This document shows positions 37,201 to 48,105 of a stretch of DNA of 64,000 nt, in pieces. Source of the stretch: Lepidurus packardi (lineage: Eukaryota > Arthropoda > Branchiopoda > Notostraca > Triopsidae); NCBI GenBank assembly GCA_023053545.1, contig JAKZAN010000005.1:11780001-11844000 (forward strand), in the 5' to 3' direction. Every line of letters starts with the position of its first letter. Within the stretch, counting starts at the first letter, position 1. The notes under the pieces were generated by a model, which saw only the letters and a list, made by a program, of their open reading frames with translations, had not been told where the DNA came from and did no database searches. Made by a program: the position numbers and the translations under genes.

Positions 37201-40200
37201 TGTTTCGTTATTTTGGCAGGATTTACGGCGATCGAGCCAATGACATCATTGAAGGGCTGAAGAAGAATCCCTCAGTGGCGGTGCCGGTGGTTTTGAAACG
37301 CTTGAAAACGAAAGAAGAGGAATGGCGAGAAGCCCAGAAAGGCTTTAACAAGATTTGGAGAGAACAGAACGAGAAATACTACCTCAAATCGCTTGATCAT
37401 CAAGGCATCAACTTTAAACAAAACGACGCCAAAGCCCTGCGCTCTAAAAGCCTCCTTAATGAGATTGAAACGCTTTTTGATGAGGTAGGCACATCTTTCC
37501 TTATTGGGAAACTCCGTTTTGAACCATTTTGAACCTTTTTTTCGTTCATTTAGCGACAGGAACAGACGGAAGATTCTCAGGTGACCAACACAGGGGGAGC
37601 GCATCTAATCCTGTCCTATAAAGACCGCGGAATATTAGATGATGCAGCCGAACTTCTGATTCACCATGCCAAACGTCAAGCTGGGATCCATAAAGAGGAC
37701 AAAAGACGGATCAAGACATTATTACGTCACTCCTTGCCTGACATGTTCCGCCATCCTCGACAAGAATTATCAGAAGACGAAAGAGATGACGATGGTATTG
37801 AAATTTGTATTCTTTTGATAAAGATTTTTTTTTTTATTATCTTTATTTTTTCTTTATTTTTCTTTATTTTTTTCTTTATTATTTTTTCTTTATTTTCTTC
37901 TTTTTTATTATTATTTTTCTTTTACGGCGTGAGCTGGACTCGTTTATCGTATGTGGTTACAGACATATTTTTCATTGGTGGACAATTTTTCGTTCGTTTT
38001 TAGTCTATTTAATGCATGAGTTAATATTGTTTAATAATTTGGGTTCATTGATCATTGTATTCATTTGATAGATGAGAACCATGACGATGAAGAAGAGGAA
38101 GAGACGGTAAAAGGGAAGAGATCCCACGGACCTTCCAAGAGAAACTCACCTACCAATACCCACGCCACGCCCACTCCAACTCAAACACCCAGTAGCGAGA
38201 ATTTAGTCAACGGAGACAGTAAAGAAAAATCGGAAGAAAAAAGTAACTCCAGCAGCCAATCCGGAGAAGAAAAGAGCAACAAAGAACGGTGGAAAGGAGG
38301 AGGGGAAGACCATCCCCCTGATCGAAAAACTTACGACGAATCTTGCTCCGTAAGCCCTTATTTTGCCCTTAAAACTCATTAATCTCTTGTATTTTTCGAG
38401 CATTTCTAATATTTTCTTTCATTTTCGAAGAATTCAATCGACAAAAAACCTTGAAAAGCTTTGAGAAAGTTTAAAAAAAAATGAAAATTTTCAAAATCTT
38501 TAGAATATTTTCGTTAAAAAAAATGACGATTTTTTTTAATTTTTTTTTTTTTTTTTGGGGGGGGTTCTTCGCCCCGAAAAGAAAATTACTGAACCAGAAT
38601 CTTGGAAGTTATCAAATCCAGTGTCGAAAAATGAAAAAAAATCGACAAAAACCTTGAAAAGCTTTGAGAAAGTTTTAAAAAAATGAAAAATTTTTAAAAT
38701 AATTAGAATATTTTCGTAAAAAAAAATATTTTGTCTTGAAACTCATTAATCTCTTTTATTTTTCGAGCATTTCTAATATTTTCTTTCATTTTCGAAGAAT
38801 TAAATCGACAAAAAATCTTGAAAACATGGAATCTTGGAAGTTATCAAATCCAATGTCGAAAAATTAAACAAAAAATCGACAAAAACCTTGAAAAGCTTTG
38901 AGAAAGTTTTAAAAAAATGAAAAATTTTCAAAATATTTAGAATATTTTCGTAAAAAAAAATATTTTGTCTTGAAACTCATTAATCTCTTTTATTTTTCGA
39001 GCATTTCTAATATTTTCTTTCATTTTCGAAGAATTAAATCGACAAAAAATCTTGAAAAACATGGAATCTTGGAAGTTATCAAATCCAATGTCGAAAAATA
39101 AAAAAAAATCGACAAAAAACCTTGAAAAGCTTCGAGAAAGTTTAAAAAAAAAAATGAAAAATTTTCAAAATATTTAGAATATTTTCGTAAAAAAAATGTC
39201 GATTTTTTTAATTTTTTTTTTTTTTTGGCGTTCTTCGCCCCGAAAAGAAAATTACTGAACAAAAATCTTGGAAGTTATCAAATCCAATGTCGAAAAATTA
39301 AAAAAAAAAATCGACAAAAAACCTTGAAAAGCTTTGAGAAAGTTTAAAAAAAAAATTACAAATTTTCAAAATATTTAGAATATTTTCTTAAAAAAAAATG
39401 TCGATTTTTTTAATTCATTTTTTTGCCGTTCTTCGCCCCGAAAAGAAAATTACTGAACAAAAATCTTGGAAGTCATCAAATCCAATGTCGAAAAATTTAA
39501 AAAAAATTCGACAAAAAACCTTGAAAAGCTTCGAGAAAGTTTTTTTTAAAAAAATGAAAAATTTCCAAAATACTTAGAATATTTTCGTACAAAAATTTCG
39601 ATTTTTTTAATTTATTTTTTTGCCGTTCTTCGCCCCGAAAAAAAAAATTACTGAACCAGAATCTTGGAAGTTATCCAATCCAATGCGTAGTTAAAGAGTT
39701 GGTGTTCTAATTATCGCGTTATGATGCTAATAATCGGTTTTATTGAGGTGATTCAGAGCAGATTTGGTAAATTTCCATCGTTTTTGACGATGGAAATGTT
39801 TTTAATTTGTCACTTGTATCGTTTTTTAAGGAAAGTTTGTCGAGCTAAAGTAATTTTGGATGCTTTGATAGGACGAGTATTATACTCTTTTCTATGGGAA
39901 TAATCACTGGTACGTTTTCCTGCGTCTACACCAAATCCTGTGCGAGCGTTTGGCGAAGATGTACGATCGAGCGGTGATTTTGGCGGCGGAAGAACGCAAA
40001 GTCCCTAATCCGCCTTCTTCTTCCTTCCGATCACGTCCCTCGCCGCCTGGCTCGGCCTCTTCCTCGTCAGGAACCACCCCAGCCGCTCCGACCTCCTCCA
40101 GCCAAGGCAAATCCGCCGCAGAAGCGTTAAGACTCAAACAATCCCACGATATTGACGTGGAAGACTATTACCCCGCCTTTCTGGACATGGTGAAGAACGT

Positions 40201-43200
40201 CTTGGACGGCCATATGGAGTCATCGGCCTTTGAAGACACGCTCAGAGAACTGTTTGGCATCCACGCGTACCTGGCGTTTACGTTGGACAAAGTGGTGATC
40301 AACGCGGTGCGACAGTTGCAGCATTTGGTCAGCGAAGAAGTGTCTTTGGCTTGTAACGAGCTTTGGCTCGCGGAAAGTAAGAAGGGAGGCGGAGGCGGGT
40401 ACCTGAATGGGGCGGGGCAATGCCAAGCGGCGGAAATGGCGTACCAAAAGAAGGCGGAGCAAGTGATTGCGGACGAAAACATGTTCAAGATCATGGTTTT
40501 CAAAGAAGACTGCCGGATCACCATTCAGCTCATGGAAACGGACAACGGGGACGCGGAGAACTCGAACGAGGTCCAGAAATGGTCGACGTACGTCGAAGAT
40601 TACGCCGAAGGAGGAGACCATAGTAACGGAGGACCCAGCCGCCTGGGAGGGAGTAAAACGAGGGGATTGTCTGGAGAAGATCCGGAGGATCCGGAAGATT
40701 GCGAAAAGGCGGTCTCCAGAGCGGCGGATTTGGTACGGATGGGGAGGAAACCTTTGATGTTGAGGCGGAGTTTGAGGTCCTGGCGAAAAAGAGGACGGGA
40801 AGAGAACCATGAAGGCAGTGAAGAAGAGGGGCGGGGCGAAGACAAAAATGGCCCTAATAGGTACGATACTTTTCAATCCATTTCTTGACTTTTTTCGCAT
40901 TAAACACTTGATTTTGATTTAGAAGAAATGAGGTATTGAGTACGAGAAAATGCGAATTTGGATGAAAATATTTGAATTTTTAAGGAATTGAAATTATTTT
41001 ATTTACTTTTTATATTAATATATTAGCTCGGTATAGGCGGTTAGCATGGGGAATTTCGGAACAAGTTTTTGAGAAAACTAGGACATTTCAGGAAAAACTT
41101 GGACAGTAAAGCTAGAGGTTGCTAACAGGTAGTGCACAGCCAAATGCAAATTTTGTTTAAGTGAGTCATCAATTAGCAATATGCAAATGAAGTTTGCAAC
41201 AATGAGGAATACGTTACCTAAAAGTCAGTCCTTTTGGTTATGTACTATGCAAATGAAAGAAAACTTTGGGTTTAGATTGCTTTCAAATCTGACCGCCGTT
41301 TTCGAGAAATTTGTTCCGAAAGTTGGAGGATTTGATTGGGGACATTGTGCTGCTACAGCAAACTGTGGAGACTAATCGCACTTTGCAGAAGCACAAACAA
41401 GCGTAGAAAATTTGCCGGCGATTAGTTAAGCAATCTATTTCTTTGTTTACTTATTGCGCAAGAACAATAACAAACGTCAGCGCCATCTTGACGCTTCCGT
41501 GTCATTCAGCTAAGGTATATGGGAGCCTTAAACAGTTTAATTTTGATTTTAAAAGGAGTTTAAAGCGGAGTTTAGGTGAAAGAATCGATTGAAAAAAGAT
41601 CAGGAAGTAAGTCGACAGTAGTAGAAGGATCGAGAAACTGCCGCGATTAGCTAAGCTATCTATTTGTTTACTTGTTGCGCAAGAACAATAACAAACGTCA
41701 GCGCCATCTTGACGCTTTCGCGTCATTCAGCTAAGGTATATGGGAGCCTTAAACAGTTTAATTTTGATTTTAAAAGGAGTTTAAAGCGGAGTTTAGGTGA
41801 AAGAATCGATTGAAAAAAGATCAGGAAGTAAGTCGACAGTGGTAGAAGGATCGAGAAACTGCCGCGATTAGCTAAGCTATCTATTTGTTTACTTGTTGCG
41901 CAAGAACAATAACAAACGTCAGCGCCATCTTGACGCTTTCGTGTCATTCAGCTAAGGTATATGGGAGCCTTAAACAGTTTAATTTTGATTTTAAAAGGAG
42001 TTTAAAGCGGAGTTTAGGTGAAAGAATCGATTGAAAAAAGATCAGGAAGTAAGTCGACAGTAGTAGAAGGATCGAGAAACTGCCGCGATTAGCTAAGCTA
42101 TCTATTTGTTTACTTGTTGCGCAAGAACAATAACAAACGTCAGCGCCATCTTGACGCTTTCGTGTCATTCAGCTAAGGTATATGGGAGCCTTAAACAGTT
42201 TAATTTTGATTTTAAAAGGAGTTTAAAGCGGAGTTTAGGTGAAAGAATCGATTGAAAAAAGATCAGGAAGTAAGTCGACAGTAGTAGAAGGATCGAGAAA
42301 CTGCCGCGATTAGCTAAGCTATCTATTTGTTTACTTGTTGCGCAATAACAATAACAAACGTCAGCGCCATCTTGACGCTTTCGTGTCATTCAGCTAAGGT
42401 ATATGGGAGCCTTAAACAGTTTAATTTTGATTTTAAAAGAAGTTTAAAGCGGAATTTAGGTGAAAGAATCGATAGAAAAGAGATCAGGAAGTAAGTCGAC
42501 AGTAGTAGAAGGATCGAGAAAATTGAGTGAAATGGAATGATGGAATCAGACAAATTGAAGTCAGATGCAACGAAAGATCGTCAAAATTGATTAAAATCCT
42601 AGAATACCATAATAATTAAGTGAGAATAGAAATAGCATCAAGGAACATTCGACAAATCTTACATTCGTAGTGATTTTTTGCAAGATAAGAGCGTTAATTT
42701 GGTAATTTTCGCATTGTGGCTTATTTCACTTATGGTATTATGGCTTAGTTCATGGCATTAAGATTAAAAAGAGTATTTTTAAAAGGAATTGCGTAGAGTA
42801 CTTTGACAAAGACTAATTGAGGGTTATTATATCGATTCTATCGTATCATGGCTCGGTGAAATTATTTGGAAATCCATTCAGCAGACCTAGTTAGCGAATT
42901 AGTTTTTCTTTGAGTAATTACTTGACAGGGTTTTTATACACAAAGAAGGTCTAGACTCGTATTTTAACTGCAATCTCGTCGAATCAGAAAATCCCAAGAT
43001 TATGACTGATTAATCAATGGTAGATCCAATAATTATTGTTTACGTATTCGTAAACTACATTAAACTATTCCTATACACCTTAGCAAATTAAACTTAGCAC
43101 TATGTTAAACAACTTTTCTTTTATTGCTGGGGAATATTAACTTTGTTTAACCTTTATTGAGCCAAAAGTTACTGTTTAAGGCTCCCGTATACTTTAGCTT

Positions 43201-44130
43201 ATTGATGCGAACAATCACAGATGGCGCTAGTGTTTGTTATTGTTTTGTTTCCTATGCTAACCGCCTATACCGAGCTAAGGTATACGACAGCCCTAACTAT
43301 GAACTAGATACTCGTTGATAGCTGGACTATTGAAAGAACTTAAAACTACCTTAATTATGTAACTACCTTAATGTAATCGCTAGCAAAATAAAATAATAAT
43401 AACAAAATAAGATACTGTATTGTTATTTATTGTATTGTTACTATTGATACTGTATTGTTACTATTGATACTGTATTGTTAGTATTGATACTGTATTGTTA
43501 CTATTGATACTGTATTGTTACTATTGATACTGTATTGTTACTATTGATACTGTATTGTTACTATTGATACTGTATTGTTACTATCGATACTGTATTGTTA
43601 TTATTGTGGTTAGTTGAAGAAGGTAATGATTGAACTCGAGTTTGAGATACGTTTGAGTAATCTGAGCTAAATGTGAATGCTACTTTGATTTGATAATTAT
43701 TGCTAATTATTTTTTTTATTTATTTTTTTTACGTTTCATTAGTGAATTGGTGGGGTTTGATAGCACCCAGTGCCGTTTCAATCTGCAATCGTACAAAATG
43801 GTGTTTGTGGTAAACTCTGAGAGCGTTTTGTACCGGCGGCACGCGCTGAGTCGAGCGCGTACTTCGCGTCAAGTAGTGAGTCAGCGGAACCATGCGCGGT
43901 TTGCCAAGTGGCACACGAACTGGGCTTCTCAACACGTGAGTGCGGAGGCGCAAGCGCAATGCATGGAGTGGCTCCTGGGCCGCGGAGAGCATGTAGTGCC
44001 CAATCGAACGGAGGCGGTCCCTTGGATTGACATGGATCAACCGCCTTTCGTGCCTTATACGCGTTACAAAGTGACGCGCTTAGCCACGCCTTCGCAAACC
44101 AGTGCAACAGTGCCCATGGAAACATCCTAA
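31263..44130 (+). CDS. Sin3A: Paired amphipathic helix protein Sin3 (HDAC co-repressor scaffold)
   Basis: Thirteen coding exons in one frame: 31263-32047, 33911-34034, 34133-34303, 34413-34733, 35069-35299, 35841-36531, 36618-36832, 36967-37124, 37220-37484, 37554-37794, 38072-38349, 39872-40860, 43743-44130; 1618 aa. The start MKRVDDL matches the family's usual MKRRLDD. PAH1 is at about 222-300 ([18 protein letters not shown]), PAH2 at 452-525 ([19 protein letters not shown]), PAH3 from about 658 ([20 protein letters not shown]), and the HDAC-interacting domain from 775 ([15 protein letters not shown], then [20 protein letters not shown]). The later Sin3a_C region has [20 protein letters not shown] and [16 protein letters not shown] domains bind repressors such as Mad; the HID recruits HDAC1/2 in the nucleus. 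Ala/Pro/Thr-rich linkers separate PAH1 and PAH2. Several introns are filled with repeats. Confidence 0.97.
32253..32925 (+). repeat. Three-copy repeat (about 215-230 bp) with poly-G tract in Sin3 intron 1
   Basis: Copies start near 32253, 32469 and 32692. Each has a T-run, GGCGTAGG, the inverted pair GGCAATAG-C-CTATTGCC (imperfect in copy 1), a shared core with GTCGCTTGGTGTACAAAACTT, and a G-run that varies from 9 to about 14. Copy 3 has an A-rich insertion that splits the inverted pair. Confidence 0.88.
38380..39685 (+). repeat. Tandem array of about 240-bp units in Sin3 intron 11
   Basis: About five to six diverged copies of a unit containing TTCTTCGCCCCGAAAAGAAA, ATCTTGGAAGTTATCAAATC, AAACCTTGAAAAGCTTTGAG and TTAGAATATTTTCGTAAAAA. 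Some copies lack the CGCCCCG segment. Runs of A and T flank each block. The array fills most of the 1.5-kb intron. Confidence 0.85.
41023..43278. mobile_element. Candidate non-autonomous DNA transposon with 25-bp terminal inverted repeats
   Basis: The sequence at 41023-41047, beginning TTAGCTCGGTATAGG and ending GTTAGCAT, recurs as its exact reverse complement at 43254-43278. The 2.26-kb element sits inside the last Sin3 intron. Its interior holds a five-copy 221-bp array, and a 71-bp stretch of that unit (CAATAACAAACG to CCTTAAACAG) recurs inverted at 43166-43236 with some differences. No transposase-like ORF is present. Flanks are AT-rich, and a target-site duplication is not clear (a TA is possible). 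Confidence 0.7.
41420..42520. repeat. Five tandem copies of a 221-bp unit
   Basis: The string GTCATTCAGCTAAGG recurs at exact 221-bp spacing (near 41501, 41722, 41943, 42164, 42385). Middle copies differ by one or two bases; the outer ones are more diverged. Each unit carries a 74-codon minus-strand ORF whose TGA overlaps the next ATG as ATGA. Confidence 0.95.
43411..43603 (+). repeat. 20-bp minisatellite in Sin3 intron 12
   Basis: About nine copies of TATTGTTACTATTGATACTG, with isolated substitutions and a shortened first copy. Confidence 0.92.
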
Positions 44131-44922
44131 CCCACCCTTTTTCACTTGGCGAGAACCAGCGAACACCGATCCCAAAGTAAGAACCTACGAACAGAAAAGG
44201 ATCGGATGATTCGCAGTACAAAAACTGAAACGCGTTCTCAAAAACTGAAAGTTCTCCAAAATTGAGTTTCAAATAAAAAAAGGAGCCCATCCTTTTTTTT
44301 TTTCTTGGAATGAGTAGGCGTGGTTTTGTGGGAGGGATCTCAAGCAAACGAGAAATACCATACAGACAACTTGAGAACGGTGAAATAATAATTTACAATT
44401 TTTCTGGCCTGTTTTTCAACGTTTTTGTTATTTAGAGAAGGGATTTTCCCCAACATGTTTTTTTTTAAAGAATTTTTTGAATCGTCTTCAATACCATAAG
44501 AAAGTATATGCAGCTCCTGGCATTGTTGTACTTAGAATTTAGACTCTTCTGGATGAAAAAATTCGGATGCCTCAACCACCTTTTTTGTTACCTGGCCCAT
44601 CCCCCCGAATTATTGTTTTGGGTTCTTTTTTTTTTCTTCTTCTTTGATTATTTTTTTAATGGTTTGTACAGGCATTCCATATGTGGGCCAGAAACACTGA
44701 AAAAGGACTGCATGGCAAAGCCAAAAACAATCTCAACCTTTGCAAAAGAGAGAACGTGTTGGGAGGTAAAAGAGGGCGGGGCAGAATCCGAAACCGCGCC
44801 CCTTTTCTTGACCCATTCTTACCCAAAAGTTTGTTGGGTTGGAAAAAAATACACGCAATTTCGTAAAAGCCCTGAGAGGCAGAAACCGAATAAAAGGACT
44901 AATCATGTATTGATTTTTTCCC
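44131..44922. other. Convergent 3' flanks of Sin3 and METAP1D
   Basis: Sin3 3' UTR followed by T-rich DNA and the METAP1D 3' UTR. A 188-aa plus-strand ORF from 44508 overlaps METAP1D coding sequence on the other strand and is not supported. Confidence 0.5.
44272..44277 (+). promoter_or_regulatory. Polyadenylation signal AATAAA for Sin3
   Basis: AATAAA 142 bases downstream of the Sin3 stop codon on the coding strand. Confidence 0.6.
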
Positions 44923-46447
44923 CTAAAGAGTCAAAATTTCCTGGCCCGAGGCCGTTATTAGGATGGTATGCTCGAATTGGGCGGAGCGACCGCCATCTAA
45001 CGTTACTGCGGTCCAATTGTCGTTCAAGATCATCAGTTTGGGACTCCCTTGACATAGTGCGGGTTCTATGGTGAAGGACATGCCTGGTTTCATTTCCCCA
45101 GGAAAGCGATTGTCTGTGAAAGGAAAAAAGTGCTCGTTTTTCATTGGGTTTGGGAAAGAATTGACCTTTTTTGCTTACAGAAATGGAAAATGTCGGGCGG
45201 ACCGTGGAAGTAACTGCCTATGCCATGGCCAGAAAAGTCGGGGACTACACTACATCCGTTTTTGCGAGCGATCGAATCAATTTTCTTGCCTATAAATTGA
45301 AACGGACGACAGAATACAGTGACAAAGAAAAGTACACAAGGAAACGAAATACGACAGATATTACTACACAATATGCAAACCTGGGCCAAAAAAAACAAAA
45401 CATCCCAATGTAAACAATAGACATAAACAATATACTATAATACACATAACATAAACAGAATCACAATATAATCGAAAAATGCAGATAACAACGAAATTAA
45501 ACTGGGAAAAATAGATATCAAGTAGATATCTATTTTTATATCAATGTAGATATATATTTTTATATCAATATAGATATCTATTCTATCAAGTAGATAGAAT
45601 ACATTATAAAAGATTGACGTTGGAATTCTTACCGATCTCGTGGAAGTATTGGCCGGGTTTGCAGAGTTGAATTGCTTGGTTTAGGCATTCCTGAGTGACT
45701 TCCATCAGATGAAAGCCTTTTTCGTCAACTTGGCCGATAGGAAAGGTCTTGGAGCAATCCCCGTGGTAGCCGTTGTAATACACCTAGTAGCAGTGAATAC
45801 TTGGAGTACAAAAACTCGGGAAGGTGAGTGTAAGGTTGTTGATTTACGGTAATGTCAACATTGATCATGTCGCCGTTTTCTAAAGGGCGATTATCAGGGA
45901 TTCCGTGGCAAATCACATTGTTAACTGAGGTACAGATGGATTTGGGAAAGCCTTTGTAATGAAGAGGCGAAGGGTACGCCCCAGATTGGATAATTTTGTC
46001 ATGGACAATACTATCGAGCTCTTCTGGGGTCAGTCCAGGTTTCAACTGTTGGCCAGCAAAGTTTAGAACGTCCCTAGCAAGCTGACAAGCAGATTTCAAG
46101 CCATAAATCTGCTCGGGGGTTTTAATTTCTATCTGTTTAGAAGGTATTGGTGGAGGGGTGCTGGCGTTGTAAGGTGGTAAACAGATGTGGCTAGGGACTA
46201 AACGAGCCTTTGATGATACTTCAGCTGGTATTACTCGCTCGTATTGGCCGAAATCTTGTGGTGTATTCCTTATAAACAATGATAAACAAGTTTAATCATG
46301 TGTAGGGTAAACAATGAATCGGATTCACTTGTCTGGGAAAAGAAACTGACTCCACCGAGTTGTGTCAGGTGTAGTACTGCAGATTGACCTTCTGCAGATA
46401 CCGGAAGTGCTGTGCAGAAATAACTTCCGAAGTATTGGAAGTTCCAT
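44923..46447 (-). CDS. METAP1D: Methionine aminopeptidase 1D, mitochondrial
   Basis: Minus-strand exons 5' to 3': 46329-46447, 45848-46268, 45633-45783, 45179-45289, 44923-45113; 330 aa (human about 335). The start at 46447 gives MELPILRKLFLHSTSG, a basic amphipathic mitochondrial presequence, and joins exon 2 in frame. The pita-bread fold has all five metal ligands: Asp178 and Asp189 (NVDIT, then YHGD), His252 (SGHGIGSYFHG), Glu284 (MSFTIEP) and Glu315 (SAQFEH). YPSPLHYKGFPKSICTSVNN and CHGIPDNRPLENGD are also conserved. The enzyme removes initiator methionine from proteins made in the mitochondrion. The missing N-terminal zinc finger and GIGSYFHG favour 1D over cytosolic METAP1. A 5' UTR intron may start at GCCGA|GTAAGT near 46563. 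IDI1 lies just upstream on the same strand. Confidence 0.95.
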
Positions 46448-46731
46448 TGGATCGTTTTGGGATGGCGCCACAAAGGTAAATAAACCAATTCTTTCAGCGT
46501 TGTCAAATTCTTATTATTTTAAGACTCAAACACGACATTGTCTACCGTTTAAGACTTACTCGGCTATTTTTCTAGCAGATGTTTACGCAGTTATTATTCT
46601 AGTTTGAAATTTCCCTTGAGATCTTCTTCAAATAAATAAAGTCGCTTGTTAATCTAAAAAGCAAAGTTTTTATCGGTTTTATGACACAGTGAACACGTTG
46701 TTTATGTTATAAGCAAAGCAAAATAGCAGAC

Positions 46732-46737
46732 TTTATT
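46732..46737 (-). promoter_or_regulatory. Polyadenylation signal for IDI1
   Basis: TTTATT on the plus strand, that is AATAAA on the coding strand, 23 bases after the IDI1 stop codon. Confidence 0.55.
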
Positions 46738-46759
46738 TCTTCTCAACAATATAGCTATT

Positions 46760-47503
46760 CTACAATTTATGAATTATCCCATCATCTTTCAGTTCATGCA
46801 ACTGGTCTATTTTCCGCCACCATTCAACCAACTTGTACTTTAAAATGAGTTCAAACCACGGCGTCAATGGTACGTTTTGATGTTTCATTTCCTCCACGAA
46901 TTGATTTAAATTCTCCAGCGGTACATAACGTACATCCATGATTTCATTCACGTTCGGATTTAATGCTACATCTTTTTGGACGAATAAAATGTAATCGATT
47001 TCATGTTCTCCCCATTTATCCCCAGAAGGCGCTTGGTAATGGATCCGCGTGATGAGGCGGAAATCTTCCAATTGGACGTCGTCTATTCCAAGCTCCTCCT
47101 TCAACCGACGTTTCGCGGCCTGGCGGATCCCTAAACCGTCTTGATGTTCGGTTTCTGACGGTACGAATAGTGGGTGGCTGCAACATGTATTCGTGTAATG
47201 ACCCGGGAAGGTGATCTTGGCTAAAGAACGTCTTTGTAACAAGAGCTCACTTGCAGAATTGAAAAGAAAGACGCTAAAGGCACGGTGCAAAGGGCAAGTC
47301 TGGCTTTTGGGGTCCCATGTATGACAAGCTTCTTTGCTGGCGGACCCTAAAACTCGATCTTGGTTGTCCACTAAGATGCAAGGTTCAGCCAAAAGCGAAG
47401 CCTGGATTGGATCCATTGTTGCAGAAAGATTCCGTAAAGAAGGACGAATGGAAGACAATGGTTTTAATGATCGTAACAATCCAAACTTGTTGAGATAGCA
47501 CAT
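46760..47503 (-). CDS. IDI1: Isopentenyl-diphosphate delta-isomerase 1
   Basis: One coding exon, 247 aa from the ATG at 47503. An in-frame ATG at 47548 would add 15 residues, but TTGTTGGTTTTTGCCAG|GAC just before 47503 looks like a splice acceptor, so I prefer the inner start after a 5' UTR exon. The Nudix-like core is complete: CPLHRAFSVFLFN, LLLQRRSLAKITFPGHYTNT, the catalytic cysteine in TNTCCSHP, AAKRRLKEELGI (Nudix box) and the catalytic glutamate in GEHEIDYI, followed by NVNEIMDVRYV and TPWFELI. IDI converts isopentenyl to dimethylallyl diphosphate in the mevalonate pathway, with Mg2+/Zn2+. The N-terminus (NKFGLLRSLKPLSSIRPSLR) is basic and Ser/Leu-rich, like a mitochondrial presequence; a shorter product from MDPIQASLL is possible. 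Arthropods need it for isoprenoids such as methyl farnesoate and dolichol. Confidence 0.96.
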   Translation of the reverse strand: MCYLNKFGLLRSLKPLSSIRPSLRNLSATMDPIQASLLAEPCILVDNQDRVLGSASKEACHTWDPKSQTCPLHRAFSVFLFNSASELLLQRRSLAKITFPGHYTNTCCSHPLFVPSETEHQDGLGIRQAAKRRLKEELGIDDVQLEDFRLITRIHYQAPSGDKWGEHEIDYILFVQKDVALNPNVNEIMDVRYVPLENLNQFVEEMKHQNVPLTPWFELILKYKLVEWWRKIDQLHELKDDGIIHKL

Positions 47504-47548
47504 GTCCTGGCAAAAACCAACAACTAAGAAACACTTAGTATGGAGCAA

Positions 47549-48032
47549 GACACTATAGGGGAAGTTTTGAAACCTGTTTCGAAACTAGCGTCATCTAGTT
47601 TCAACTCCGAACTTCCAAGAAAATGTTGCCACGTTTGAATGTTTGGTAATTGTTCGCATCATAAGTAGTCTTTGAATTGTGTACATGTATTTGCTATGGA
47701 AATAAACAAATGCTTTGAAGTTGAAGATTGATCATATATATTGTATGTGTGAATTTTTAATAAAAATGTAATAAAAAATTTAAAACAAACACGGCCTTTA
47801 TTTTGAATGATCTTGACTCGCAAACCAAAATTAAATAAGGATTTTTTATTACACTTTAAATACATACAAAGAAATACAATATAATAAGGAAAGCTTCTGG
47901 AAGACAAGGTATGGTTAGACGAAAGCGTCATGTTTTTATAAATCCGATAAAAGATTAATCGTACCCACATATACTGTACACAGCTTTTGTCCATCCATTG
48001 TATTTATATAAGTTTCAACACATGTCAAATAT
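47549..48032. other. IDI1 5' flank, no other gene seen
   Basis: AT-rich region upstream of IDI1 with short ORFs only. Confidence 0.45.
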
Positions 48033-48105
48033 AAGCGTATGACCGAGTGGATAAGACGCAAGTCTTGTGATCCGAAGGTCATGGGTTCGAATCCCAGTGG
48101 AGGCA
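48033..48105 (+). other. tRNA-like element (tRNA pseudogene or SINE head)
   Basis: Has a perfect RNA polymerase III A box (TGACCGAGTGG at 48040-48050) and B box (GGTTCGAATCC at 48084-48094) at tRNA spacing, but the cloverleaf is broken. The expected partner of 3' TGGAGGC would be GCCTCCA, while the sequence has GCGTATG, and the anticodon stem around CAAGTCTTGTGATCC does not pair. A 7-bp hairpin (ATTTCGT with ACGAAAT around an A-run, 48110-48130) follows. This fits a degraded tRNA copy or a tRNA-derived SINE rather than a working tRNA. Confidence 0.65.

Noticed and set aside
41420..42520. CRISPR-like or gene-cluster reading of the 221-bp array
   Set aside because: Units are contiguous with no variable spacers, in an animal intron; this is a tandem satellite.
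44508..45074. 188-aa plus-strand ORF
   Set aside because: Its right part is antisense to METAP1D exon 5 and its left part is T-rich low-complexity DNA.
46329..46506. Alternative METAP1D exon 1 frame (SYFCTALPVSAEG)
   Set aside because: No ATG in that frame and it joins exon 2 out of phase; the frame from 46447 gives a presequence and the right phase.
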